A stretch of 64,000 nucleotides of DNA, from assembly GCA_033763935.1 (NCBI GenBank), contig JANRJO010000098.1:1-64000 (forward strand), in the 5' to 3' direction. This stretch comes from DALYJJ01 sp033763935 (GTDB lineage: Bacteria > Acidobacteriota > Terriglobia > Bryobacterales > Bryobacteraceae). Under the pieces are notes generated by a model. It searched no databases and was not told where the DNA came from. It saw only the letters and a program-made list of their open reading frames with translations. The translations under genes were made by a program, and so were the position numbers. Numbering within the stretch: position 1 is the first letter of the stretch; each line of letters opens with the position of its first letter. Positions 50,930 to 58,958 of this stretch are shown in pieces.

Positions 50930-52654
50930 ATGCTCACGAGTTTGCGAGTCAGGAACTTCAAACGATTGGGGGATGTGGAGATCGAACTGGGGCGGACGGT
51001 TGTCTTCGTCGGTCCGAACAATTCCGGCAAGACGACGGCGTTGCAGGCGCTCGCGTTGTGGGAGACCGGGTTGCGCAAGTGGCTGGAGAGGCGTTCCGAC
51101 AAGGACATGCCGGAGAGGCGGCCAGGGATTACGATCAATCGCCGCGATTTGATCTCGGTTCCGATTCCGTCAGCGAACCTGTTGTGGCGGGATCTGCATA
51201 CGCGCGCGGTGCAACGTCTCAACGGGAAGCAGGAGACGAGGAACATCCGGGTGGATGTGGTCGTTTCGGGGGTAGCGGCGGGCAAAGGATGGACGTGCGG
51301 CTTGGAGTTCGATTACGCCAATGAGGAGAGCTTTTATTGCCGCCCACTGAGGGCTGACGAAAAGGGTTCGGAGCGCATGCCGGTGCCGGACGGCGCCGCC
51401 CCCGTGCGCGTAGCCTTCCTTCCCCCTATGTCGGGGTTAGCGGCGACGGAGGACCGGCTGGATGCTGGCGCGATTGACGTGCGCATCGGAGAGGGGCGAA
51501 CGGCGGAGGTCTTGCGCAACCTTTGCTACCAGGTCTCTTCGCAGGAAGACCGTACCGCATGGCAGGCGCTGGTAGAGCACATCCAGCAGTTATTCGGAGT
51601 CAGGCTGCAGGAACCCGTTTACCTTAAGGAGCGAGGCCAGATCACGATGTCCTACCGGGACCATGGGGTAGATCTGGATCTTGCTTCATCGGGCCGGGGA
51701 TTGCAGCAGACGCTACTGTTGCTCGCGCACCTCTATACGCATCCGGCCAGCGTGCTGCTGTTGGACGAACCCGACGCGCACCTGGAGATCCTGCGCCAGC
51801 GTCAGATCTATCATTTGCTTACAGACACAGCGGACCACCTTGGCTGTCAAATTATCGCTGCGAGTCACTCTGAGGTAATGCTCGAGGAGGCCGCGGATCG
51901 AGACATGTTGGTGGCATTCGTGGGGCGGCCGCACCGGATCGACGATCGTGGGAGCCAGGTACTGAAGGCGCTCAAAGCGATCGGTTTCGATCAGTACTAT
52001 CAGGCGGAGCAGACGGGGTGGGTGTTATACCTCGAGGGCTCGACAGACCTTGCGATCTTGCAGGCTTTCGCCGACCGACTCGCTCATCCAGCGAAGGCGG
52101 TGCTGGAGCGGCCCTTTGTTCATTATGTGGGCAATTTGCCCCAGAAGGCGCGCGACCACTTCTTCGGGTTGAGGGAGGCGAAGCCCGACCTGGTGGGAGT
52201 GGCATTGTTCGATTCCCTTGACCGCGAGCTACCGGCCGGGGGACCCCTCCGGCAGATGGCTTGGGAACGCCGCGAGATCGAAAATTACCTCGCGTATCCG
52301 GAGACGCTGCTGGCTTACGCGAATGCGGAGATGTCCGAGGATGCCCCGTTGTTCGAGGCGTCAGAGCGGGAGCGCCGCCTGGCGGCCATGCGAACCGCCA
52401 TCGACGGAGTAGCCTCCGCGCGACGCACGCTTAGGCAGACGGAGCCCTTCGATTCCAGCACGAAGGTGAGCGACGAGGCTTTGCGGCCTATCTTCGACAA
52501 CTACTTCACCGAGCTTGGCGTCGAGAACCTGATGCAGAAGACCGACTACCACGTGCTGGTGCGGTATGTGCCGCAGGAGCAGATCGCGCCGGAGATAGCA
52601 GAAAAGTTGGATGTGATCGTGCGGGTAGCGGCTGACGCTAAGCCGGTGGAGTAG
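50930..52654 (+). CDS. OLD-like ATPase with TOPRIM domain (defence-like), single-gene insertion
   Basis: 574 aa. ABC-type AAA ATPase: Walker A GPNNSGKT at 28-35 after LRVRNFKRLGDVEIELG, signature ASSGRGLQQT at 251-260, Walker B VLLLDEPD at 274-281, and the switch histidine (SHSEVML) at 311-312. C-terminal TOPRIM-like nuclease part: Glu368 in LYLEGSTDLAIL, then VALFDSLDRE with Asp427 and Asp430, and ERREIENYL. This is the plan of OLD-family (overcoming lysogenisation defect) nucleases, linked to phage defence. The gene lies exactly between two 22-bp repeats: ATG 27 nt after the left copy, stop next to the right copy. Codons are less skewed than in neighbours. Confidence 0.85.
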   Translation: MLTSLRVRNFKRLGDVEIELGRTVVFVGPNNSGKTTALQALALWETGLRKWLERRSDKDMPERRPGITINRRDLISVPIPSANLLWRDLHTRAVQRLNGKQETRNIRVDVVVSGVAAGKGWTCGLEFDYANEESFYCRPLRADEKGSERMPVPDGAAPVRVAFLPPMSGLAATEDRLDAGAIDVRIGEGRTAEVLRNLCYQVSSQEDRTAWQALVEHIQQLFGVRLQEPVYLKERGQITMSYRDHGVDLDLASSGRGLQQTLLLLAHLYTHPASVLLLDEPDAHLEILRQRQIYHLLTDTADHLGCQIIAASHSEVMLEEAADRDMLVAFVGRPHRIDDRGSQVLKALKAIGFDQYYQAEQTGWVLYLEGSTDLAILQAFADRLAHPAKAVLERPFVHYVGNLPQKARDHFFGLREAKPDLVGVALFDSLDRELPAGGPLRQMAWERREIENYLAYPETLLAYANAEMSEDAPLFEASERERRLAAMRTAIDGVASARRTLRQTEPFDSSTKVSDEALRPIFDNYFTELGVENLMQKTDYHVLVRYVPQEQIAPEIAEKLDVIVRVAADAKPVE

Positions 52655-52676
52655 CGCCGGGCTTACTTGGGGAAGC
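52655..52676 (+). repeat. right 22-bp perfect direct repeat of the ATPase insertion
   Basis: Identical to 50881-50902. Begins one base after the ATPase stop and contains the TAA (52663-52665 on the minus strand) that ends the convergent nitroreductase gene, so it was part of the pre-insertion locus. Confidence 0.93.
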
Positions 52677-53289
52677 CGATGGTGTGAGCGAGCAGGATGC
52701 GGTCTGTGGGGGCGAGGCGGGCTGCTTTGGTGAAGGCGCTTCGCTGGAAGCCGGCGCGGACCACGTTGGCCAAGCCTTTCGACGCGCAATAGAGGGCTAC
52801 GTTCTGCGCGATGGCTCCGGCTTCGGCGGCGACCCAGGAGAGCACGTCTTCGGCAGTGTCTTCGGGGGACTGTTTCGTGAGGGCCATGCGGGCGACGTAG
52901 ACGAGGTTGAGCGGGGCCGTGTCGGCGAAGTCCTGCGTAGAAGTGAGGGGGCGGCTGTCGCCAGGGGAGACGGGGTCGAGGCGGTGGGCCTTGGCGTTAT
53001 AGCGGAAGAGGCCTTCGGGTAGGGCCGCGTAGATCTCGATGGTTTGCCAGTTGTGGGCGGAGGGGGCGGTGCGGCCGCCGGCGTCGGGGCGGTTGATGCC
53101 GTAGGCGGCCCAGAGAAGGTTCGAGAGGGTTTCGCGGGGGAGGGGCTTGGTGGAGAACTCGCGCGCCGTGCGGCGGGCTTTGAGCGCCTGCATCAGGGGG
53201 CGGCCGCCGGTACTGTCGGTCGGGGGGAGTTCCAGCGCGGGCTGCGCGCAGAGGGGCGCGGCGAGGAGGAGAAGCAGGATGTGGATCAC
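52663..53289 (-). CDS. SagB/ThcOx-type nitroreductase, secreted
   Basis: 208 aa. Signal peptide MIHILLLLLAAPLCAQP. FMN-binding nitroreductase fold: RRTAREFSTKPLPRETLSNLLWAAYGINR, SAHNWQTIEIY, SWVAAEAGAIAQNVALYCASKGLA and ILLAHTIGFPK at the end. Secreted relatives in this phylum have no known substrate. Its last codons lie within the 22-bp repeat, so the gene end is intact. Confidence 0.82.
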   Translation of the reverse strand: MIHILLLLLAAPLCAQPALELPPTDSTGGRPLMQALKARRTAREFSTKPLPRETLSNLLWAAYGINRPDAGGRTAPSAHNWQTIEIYAALPEGLFRYNAKAHRLDPVSPGDSRPLTSTQDFADTAPLNLVYVARMALTKQSPEDTAEDVLSWVAAEAGAIAQNVALYCASKGLANVVRAGFQRSAFTKAARLAPTDRILLAHTIGFPK

Positions 53290-53316
53290 GGCTTCTCCAG
53301 CATACGCCGCGCACGT

Positions 53317-54729
53317 TTAGACAGCGGATGCGTCGGTCAACAGTAGCGGATAGTCGCGTAAGGGGAGGCCTTCGATTTGGAGGAGGCCGCCCTGGCGGTT
53401 GATCTTCTGCGCGGGTGTGATGTCGCCGGTGAGAAGGTCAACGATGACCGGTGTCTCGAGCTTCGCGGCGCGGCCGCTCCACACGGTGAGGCGGGTTTGC
53501 TTCGTGGGGAAGCCCTGCTGGAGGCTGGCCGGGAACCACCAGGCGTAGAGCGGGGCATTGCCGCGGAGGAACGTGGCGGTTCGGACGGCGAGCGGTTCGT
53601 ACTGGCCGGCGGCGCCTTCGATGCGGAGGAGGAGGTCCGCCCGCTTTGCCTGGCTGTCGAAGAACGTGCACAAATTCTGCAGCGCATAGTAGGCCGCTTT
53701 GGGCGTGTAGACGGTGCCGCGCAGGACGCCCTTCGAGTTGGTCATGCCGCTTTGGCCGGTGGCCCAGACGTAGTTCACCATGTCGACGGTCTGGAAATAG
53801 CTGCTGACCTGCACGTCGCAGTTGAGGTCGGTGAGGAGGCGGCGGAGCAGCCACTTAGCCTGGCGAGCTTCATCCCATTCGAACTCGCGGAGAGCCCCGG
53901 TGCTGTTGTTGGTGGAGGGAGCGCCGTTCTCGCCCTGCCACAGGGGCATCCCGGCTTTGTAGCGATGAACGAGCCCGCGGAAGGCGCGGAGGTCGGCTTC
54001 GTAGTTGTCTTCGGGAACGGCGCGGTAAGGGTGGTAGGAGATGACGTCGACCAGGTTGCCGAGACCTTCCTCCATGCAGCCTTCGAAGTAGTCCCAATCG
54101 CGCAGGCCGGCGAAGGCGCCGCCGATGAGCGTGCAGCCGGGAGTGGCCTTCCGGAGGAGTGGAGCCGTGAGTTTGACGAGATCCACGTAGCCTTTCGGGC
54201 TTGGTTTTTCGGGCTGCCAGAAGCCGGCGATGTTGGGCTCGTTCCAGATCTCGTAATGCTTCACGCGGCCCGCATAGCGCTCAGCAAGTTTCGCGACGTA
54301 CCTGCTCCAGGCGGCCTTCGCCTCGTCGCTGTTCATGGGAGCCCAGCCAACGGCGGAGGGATGCGCCGGGCCGGGCGTGTAGAGCGTGTTGCCGTAGCCG
54401 AGGTTGAACCAGGGCTGGATGCCGATCTTGAGCAGAGAGTCGACGACGGAGTCGAGCCAGGCGAAATCATATTCGCCTTTCTGCGTTTCGGTGCGCGCCC
54501 AGCCGGTCTGGCAGCGCGCCCATTTCACGCCGACCCGGGCCAGGTGTTCGTAGGTGCGCTCGGGGTCGAACATCTTACGGTCGAGAGTCTCGAAGCCGAT
54601 CGAGATGGGGGAGGAGGCGATGTCCTTCGGCGAGCGCGGGCGTACGCGCGCCGGCGGGGCGGCGGGAGCCTGCGCCAGCGCGGCGGCGGCGGGGAGCATC
54701 GAGAGAAGAGTGCGTCGCGAGAGGGTCAT
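53317..54729 (-). CDS. Tat-exported clan-A glycoside hydrolase (GH39/GH5-like)
   Basis: 470 aa from the ATG at 54729, which overlaps the preceding stop by 4 nt (ATGA). N terminus MTLSRRTLLSMLPAAAALA is a Tat signal. TIM barrel with the acid/base in HYEIWNEPNIAGFW and nucleophile in LWQGENGAPS, then a C-terminal beta domain. Last gene of the hexuronate operon; likely cleaves a xylo- or arabino-oligosaccharide. Confidence 0.82.
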   Translation of the reverse strand: MTLSRRTLLSMLPAAAALAQAPAAPPARVRPRSPKDIASSPISIGFETLDRKMFDPERTYEHLARVGVKWARCQTGWARTETQKGEYDFAWLDSVVDSLLKIGIQPWFNLGYGNTLYTPGPAHPSAVGWAPMNSDEAKAAWSRYVAKLAERYAGRVKHYEIWNEPNIAGFWQPEKPSPKGYVDLVKLTAPLLRKATPGCTLIGGAFAGLRDWDYFEGCMEEGLGNLVDVISYHPYRAVPEDNYEADLRAFRGLVHRYKAGMPLWQGENGAPSTNNSTGALREFEWDEARQAKWLLRRLLTDLNCDVQVSSYFQTVDMVNYVWATGQSGMTNSKGVLRGTVYTPKAAYYALQNLCTFFDSQAKRADLLLRIEGAAGQYEPLAVRTATFLRGNAPLYAWWFPASLQQGFPTKQTRLTVWSGRAAKLETPVIVDLLTGDITPAQKINRQGGLLQIEGLPLRDYPLLLTDASAV

Positions 54730-55799
54730 TTCGTCGGTAGTCCTTTCAAGGCTTGTTGAAGCCAGCGCCAATGCGCGGGCGCGGCCATGCTGAATCCGTA
54801 GAAGTTGAAGTCTGCGGCCGGCGAGGCAGCAAGAAGTTCCAGGCGGGCGGCGACGTCTGCCGCGGAGCGGCAGTCAGGTTCGTGGAAGACGAAGCCGCCG
54901 GTGAGGGGGACCGCGGGGTGGGCGGGAATGCGTGCGATGGCAGTGCGCATGTCTTCGAGCGTCGCGCCGAACCAGGTGTAGGTGGCTTCGGCGTTGTACT
55001 CGGCGAGGTCTTCGAGCCGGAGTGTGCACTTGCCGCCGGCCCACGCTTCGGTTTGCGAAGTTCGGATGTTGAGTGTGGTGCGCGGCAGGGCTTGTCGTAT
55101 GCGGCAGAGCAGGTCTTTCTGAACCTTGCGCCGCCACGCGAGGGCGGCTTGCTGAAGCGGGCCGGGGAGAGTGGGTGGCTCCGCGTAGGGATCGGTGAGC
55201 CAGTGGCGGATGTTGGTCTGGAGCGCGGCCTTGAGTTCGGGGACAGCGCCGGCGCAACGGTCGCAGCAGCAGAGCGAGAGTTGCCACGAGATTGCCGCCG
55301 GAAGCGGGATGCCGCGTTTATCGTGGAGGCCCTGGTGTTCGTAGCCCATGAAGCTGAGCGCTTCGAGATCGAGTTCCGCGATGCCGGGGATTTCGGCGGC
55401 GCGGCGGCAGAGCTGGATGCAGTGGTCTTGCACCTCGGGCTGCGCCGGACACAGCGCGTACGGGTAGCGTTCGTCGAAGGCGTTGGTGATGCAGAGGTGC
55501 GGGGACGCTTCGCCGAGGAGATCGTTGTGGCAGAGGACCAGCCAGGCCGCGGTATGGAAGCGGCGGGCCTCGGCGGCTTCGAGAAACGAGAGGAGTTCTA
55601 GAGGCGCAGTGAGTCCCGGCGAAAGCGGTTGTTCATAGACCACGCGTGAGGCGTGGCCGGGAAGCAGCATGCGGCCGCCGTGGTAGGCGAGGCCGATACG
55701 GCAGCCGTTGAGCCCGACGTTCTCGAGGTGATCGAGGACGGCTTGTGGAGGCCGGCCCTCGAGGTCCCAGAGGTTCATCCAGACGGCTCTTCTGCTCAT
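54726..55799 (-). CDS. hypothetical TIM-barrel protein with CxCDxC motif
   Basis: 357 aa, no signal peptide. LCHNDLLGEASPH, LDLEALSFMGYEHQGLHDKRG and LSLCCCDRCAG resemble motifs of hypothetical-glycosidase barrels such as the protein at 8359 (GICYCDACRE). The middle (RTTLNIRTSQTEAWAGGK) and end (FNFYGFSMAAPAHWRWLQQ) look barrel-like. Overlaps both operon neighbours by 4 nt. Probably a cytosolic oligosaccharide-active enzyme; activity not known. Confidence 0.55.
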   Translation of the reverse strand: MSRRAVWMNLWDLEGRPPQAVLDHLENVGLNGCRIGLAYHGGRMLLPGHASRVVYEQPLSPGLTAPLELLSFLEAAEARRFHTAAWLVLCHNDLLGEASPHLCITNAFDERYPYALCPAQPEVQDHCIQLCRRAAEIPGIAELDLEALSFMGYEHQGLHDKRGIPLPAAISWQLSLCCCDRCAGAVPELKAALQTNIRHWLTDPYAEPPTLPGPLQQAALAWRRKVQKDLLCRIRQALPRTTLNIRTSQTEAWAGGKCTLRLEDLAEYNAEATYTWFGATLEDMRTAIARIPAHPAVPLTGGFVFHEPDCRSAADVAARLELLAASPAADFNFYGFSMAAPAHWRWLQQALKGLPTK

Positions 55800-56557
55800 G
55801 GCTCGAGGTCGCTCAGATCGAGGAGGGCGGCGTCACGGCCGCCGTCTACCGTCAGGAGCGTGCCCGTGATCCACGACGCCGCGGGACTCGCAAGGAAGGC
55901 GATGGCCTGGGCGATATCTTCGGGCTTGCCGAGGCGGCGCATGGGGAACGTCGAGAGCACGCGGCGGCGCGCTTCCTCGGGGTTCTTGAAGGAGGCGAAG
56001 TAGGGCTCTGTGCGGACGCTCTCGATCTGGCCGGGTAGGATGCCGTTGACACGGATGGCCGGCGCATACTCGACGGCGAGGCTCCGCGTAAGAGCGATGA
56101 GGCTGCCCTTCGACGCCGAGTAGGGGAAGGAGCGGCGCGAGGAGCGAAGTCCTTGAGCGGAGGCTACGGTGACGATGCTCGCATGCGCGGATTTCGAGAG
56201 CAAGGGGTGAGCGGCACGCGCGCAGAGCCACGCGGACTTGGCGTTGACGTCGTGGCTCGCGTTCCAGTCTTCTTCGCTTGCGGCGAGGGTGGTCGTCGAG
56301 TACAGGCGACCCGCGTTGCAGATGAGGGTGTCGAGAGAGGTGAGGCCGGCGAAGAACGCTTCCACCTGATCGCCATGGGAAACGTCGAGGACCGCATGAG
56401 CGGCGTTCAGCTTCGCGGCGGCGGCTTCGGCGAGGGCGGGGTCGATGTCGACGATGGTGACGCGCGCGCCTTCGGCGGAGAAGAGCTCCGCCGTGGCGAA
56501 GCCGATCCCGCGCCCGGCGCCGGTGACGACAACGTTCCACCCGCTGAAGCGGCTCAT
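55796..56557 (-). CDS. short-chain dehydrogenase/reductase of the hexuronate operon
   Basis: 253 aa classical SDR: VVVTGAGRGIGFATAELFSAEG, LDTLICNAGRLYSTTT, VASAQGLRSSRRSFPYSASKGSLI (Ser, Tyr, Lys) and INGTLLTVDGG-like VDGGRD end. Oxidises or reduces a hexuronate-derived keto or hydroxy intermediate, judged from its neighbours (sugar-acid transporter, enolase-superfamily protein). ATGA overlaps on both sides. Confidence 0.85.
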   Translation of the reverse strand: MSRFSGWNVVVTGAGRGIGFATAELFSAEGARVTIVDIDPALAEAAAAKLNAAHAVLDVSHGDQVEAFFAGLTSLDTLICNAGRLYSTTTLAASEEDWNASHDVNAKSAWLCARAAHPLLSKSAHASIVTVASAQGLRSSRRSFPYSASKGSLIALTRSLAVEYAPAIRVNGILPGQIESVRTEPYFASFKNPEEARRRVLSTFPMRRLGKPEDIAQAIAFLASPAASWITGTLLTVDGGRDAALLDLSDLEP

Positions 56558-57798
56558 GCGGCGGCCTCCGAGAGGCGGACGGCTTCAACGCGGCCGATGA
56601 CAAAGAGCAGTGACAGGCAGGCGAACAAGGCGAGCGTGCCGACAATCCAGAAGACGCTTTCATACCCACTGCCCTGGACGAGCCAACCCACGACGTACGT
56701 GAAGAGGGCGCCCCCGCCGCTCGCCGCCGTGCCCGTCCAGCCGATGGCCGTCGCCATAGCGGAGCGCGGGAAGAGATCGGCGTGGAGGGCGAGAATGTTG
56801 GCGCTCCACAGACCGAAGCCGAACGTGGCCAGCGAGACCCAGGCGATGGCGGAGGCGGCGCTATCGGCGCCCACGACGCGCAGGCCGCCCGACATGGCGA
56901 GTGCGCCGGCAAACATCACGCTCTTGCGCGCGAGGGTCGCCGAGTAGCCGCGCTGAAGCAGACGATCGGAGACGCCGCCCCCGATGAGCTTGCCGAGGTC
57001 GACGGTGAGGAACGGGATCCAGCCGAAGAGGCCGATTTCCTTGAGTGTGAAGCCATGCTCCTTGTTGAGGTAGTCGGGGAGCCAGAAGACGTAGAACCAC
57101 CAGACGGGGGTCGCGACCATGCGGGTGAGCATCAGGCCCCAGAGTTTGCGTTCCCCAAGGAGGGAGCGTAAGGATGGACGCGCAGAACGTGCCTCCGGTT
57201 CGGTATCCAGCTTCTCCTGAAGCCAGGGATGCTCAGCGGGGCGATGGTAGATCCACCACCATGCCGCGAGCCACACGAAGCCGGCGAGGCCGGTGACGAC
57301 GAACGCGGAGCGCCAGCCGAAGGCGAGGGCGAGACCGGCGACGATGGGCGGAGCGAGGATGGCGCCGATGGCGGAGCCGCCGTCAAAGACGCCCATGGCG
57401 AAGGCGCGGCGTGACTTCGGGAACCATTCGGCGATGGCCTTGCCGCCGGCCGGCCAGTTACCGGACTCGCCCAGGCCGAGGAGGAAGCGGAGCGCGCCGA
57501 GGGACCACGGGCCGGTGGCGAAGGCATGGGCGACCGCGGCGAGCGACCAGACACCGACGAACCAGGCGAAGCCCTTGCGGGTGCCGATGCGATCGATGAA
57601 GACGCCGCTGGCGACCTGTGCGAGCGTGTAGGCGATGAGGAAGAGCGTGGTGATGGTTCCGTAGTCGACGCTGGAGAGGCCGAGGTCCTGGCGCAGGCTG
57701 GGCAGCACGACGGCGAGGGTCTGCCGGTCCACGTAGTTGATAACTGTGGACAGGCAGAGCAGGGCGAGTATCAGCCAGCGCAGCGTGGGGAGCGGCAT
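56554..57798 (-). CDS. ACS-family MFS transporter (ExuT/GarP-like sugar acid permease)
   Basis: 414 aa, 12 transmembrane segments. Typical anion:cation symporter phrases: NYVDRQTLAVVLPSLRQDLGLSS, FIDRIGTRKGFAWFVGVWSL, LGLGESGNWPAGGKAIAEWFP and RSAMATAIGWTGTAASGGGALFT. ACS members import hexuronates, glucarate and galactonate by proton symport, matching the GH115 and enolase-superfamily neighbours. ATGA overlap with the SDR; 5 nt from the enolase-superfamily gene. Confidence 0.88.
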   Translation of the reverse strand: MPLPTLRWLILALLCLSTVINYVDRQTLAVVLPSLRQDLGLSSVDYGTITTLFLIAYTLAQVASGVFIDRIGTRKGFAWFVGVWSLAAVAHAFATGPWSLGALRFLLGLGESGNWPAGGKAIAEWFPKSRRAFAMGVFDGGSAIGAILAPPIVAGLALAFGWRSAFVVTGLAGFVWLAAWWWIYHRPAEHPWLQEKLDTEPEARSARPSLRSLLGERKLWGLMLTRMVATPVWWFYVFWLPDYLNKEHGFTLKEIGLFGWIPFLTVDLGKLIGGGVSDRLLQRGYSATLARKSVMFAGALAMSGGLRVVGADSAASAIAWVSLATFGFGLWSANILALHADLFPRSAMATAIGWTGTAASGGGALFTYVVGWLVQGSGYESVFWIVGTLALFACLSLLFVIGRVEAVRLSEAAA

Positions 57799-57803
57799 GG
57801 GTG

Positions 57804-58958
57804 TCAGCCTCGGGAGAAGCTGGTCTTCACGTCGTTGACGGAGCTTAGCGGCGCGGCGATGGCGTGGATGAGACCGAGGTCGACGTCAACGCCGAGACCG
57901 GGGCCCTCAGGGAGCAGCAGGTCGCCGTCTTCGAAGCGGACGCGTTCGCGCGTGACGTCGTGCGTGTAAAGGGACGGGCCGACGGGGTCGGAGGCGTAAT
58001 CGAGGCGAGGGGCGGCAGCGCCCACGTGCGCCTGCGCGGCGGTAGCGACGCTCAGCTCCTGCGTGGTGCCGATGAGGCATTCGAGGTTGGCGCTGTCGGC
58101 CAGCTGGAAGAGGCGCAGCATGCCCTGAATGCCGCCCGCGACGGTGATGCTGATGTTGAAGATGTCCACCGCGCGGTGGCGGATGAGGCGGACGGCGTAC
58201 TCCGGGCTGCGGACGTGCTCACTCACCGGGTGATCGATCTTGGTGCGCGCTTCGGCGATGAGTTCGACGTCGTCGCGGTCGACGGGGCTTTCTATGCTCT
58301 CGAACGGGAACTGGGAGAGTCGCTTATAGGCGCGGAGGAAGGCGGGGAGGGTGAAGAGACCGCTGCCGTCGAGCGAGGTGAGCGTCAGCAGCTTGCCGTA
58401 CCGGCCGCAGATGGATTCGAGCAGTTCGCAATCGGCGTCGGTGTTCGAGCCGAAGTAGAAGCGGAAGGCGGAGAACCCACGGTCGAACTGTTCGGAGACC
58501 AGGCGTATGCGGTCGGCCACGTCGGCGCGGCTCTTCATGCGGAAGATTGGGTAGCAGATGGGGACTCGTGTGCGGCGGGCCCCGCCGAGGAGTTCGGCGA
58601 CGCTGATGCCAAGAAGGCGCGCCTTGAGGTCGTGCATCGCGATACTCACGCCGGCGCGCACCAGGCAGGCTTTGCCGTGAAAGCGCGTGCCGGGGAAGTT
58701 GGCGAGCATCAGATCCTCGACGCCGTTCGTGTCCATGGCGGAGCGGCCGGCGAGGAGCGAGGCGAGCACACGCTGCAGGTCTTCGGCGTCGGGCTGCATG
58801 GCGGGGAGGTGCGAGACGTCGCTGATCTCACCCCAGCCGGTGGAGCCATCCGAGGCGGTAAGTCGAAGAAGGATGTGCTGGCTGGGTTCGCCGTAGAGGC
58901 GGCCCGTGAGGACCGGGTATAAATCGACGCTTCGGATGACGGGGGCTTCGCTCAGCAT
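57804..58958 (-). CDS. enolase-superfamily (mandelate racemase-like) protein with altered catalytic residues
   Basis: 384 aa from the ATG at 58958 (shares its A with the TAA of the GH115 gene). N-terminal capping domain and barrel: SVAELLGGARRTRVPICYP, LTLTSLDGSG (Asp197), FESIESPVDRDD (Glu), PVSEHVRSPEY (Glu), giving the usual metal ligands. The family KxK on the second strand is FRFYF (165-169), no lysine, and the NISIT strand has Asn where the Asp of the His-Asp dyad sits. Sugar-acid dehydratase context, but chemistry may differ. Confidence 0.78.
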   Translation of the reverse strand: MLSEAPVIRSVDLYPVLTGRLYGEPSQHILLRLTASDGSTGWGEISDVSHLPAMQPDAEDLQRVLASLLAGRSAMDTNGVEDLMLANFPGTRFHGKACLVRAGVSIAMHDLKARLLGISVAELLGGARRTRVPICYPIFRMKSRADVADRIRLVSEQFDRGFSAFRFYFGSNTDADCELLESICGRYGKLLTLTSLDGSGLFTLPAFLRAYKRLSQFPFESIESPVDRDDVELIAEARTKIDHPVSEHVRSPEYAVRLIRHRAVDIFNISITVAGGIQGMLRLFQLADSANLECLIGTTQELSVATAAQAHVGAAAPRLDYASDPVGPSLYTHDVTRERVRFEDGDLLLPEGPGLGVDVDLGLIHAIAAPLSSVNDVKTSFSRG

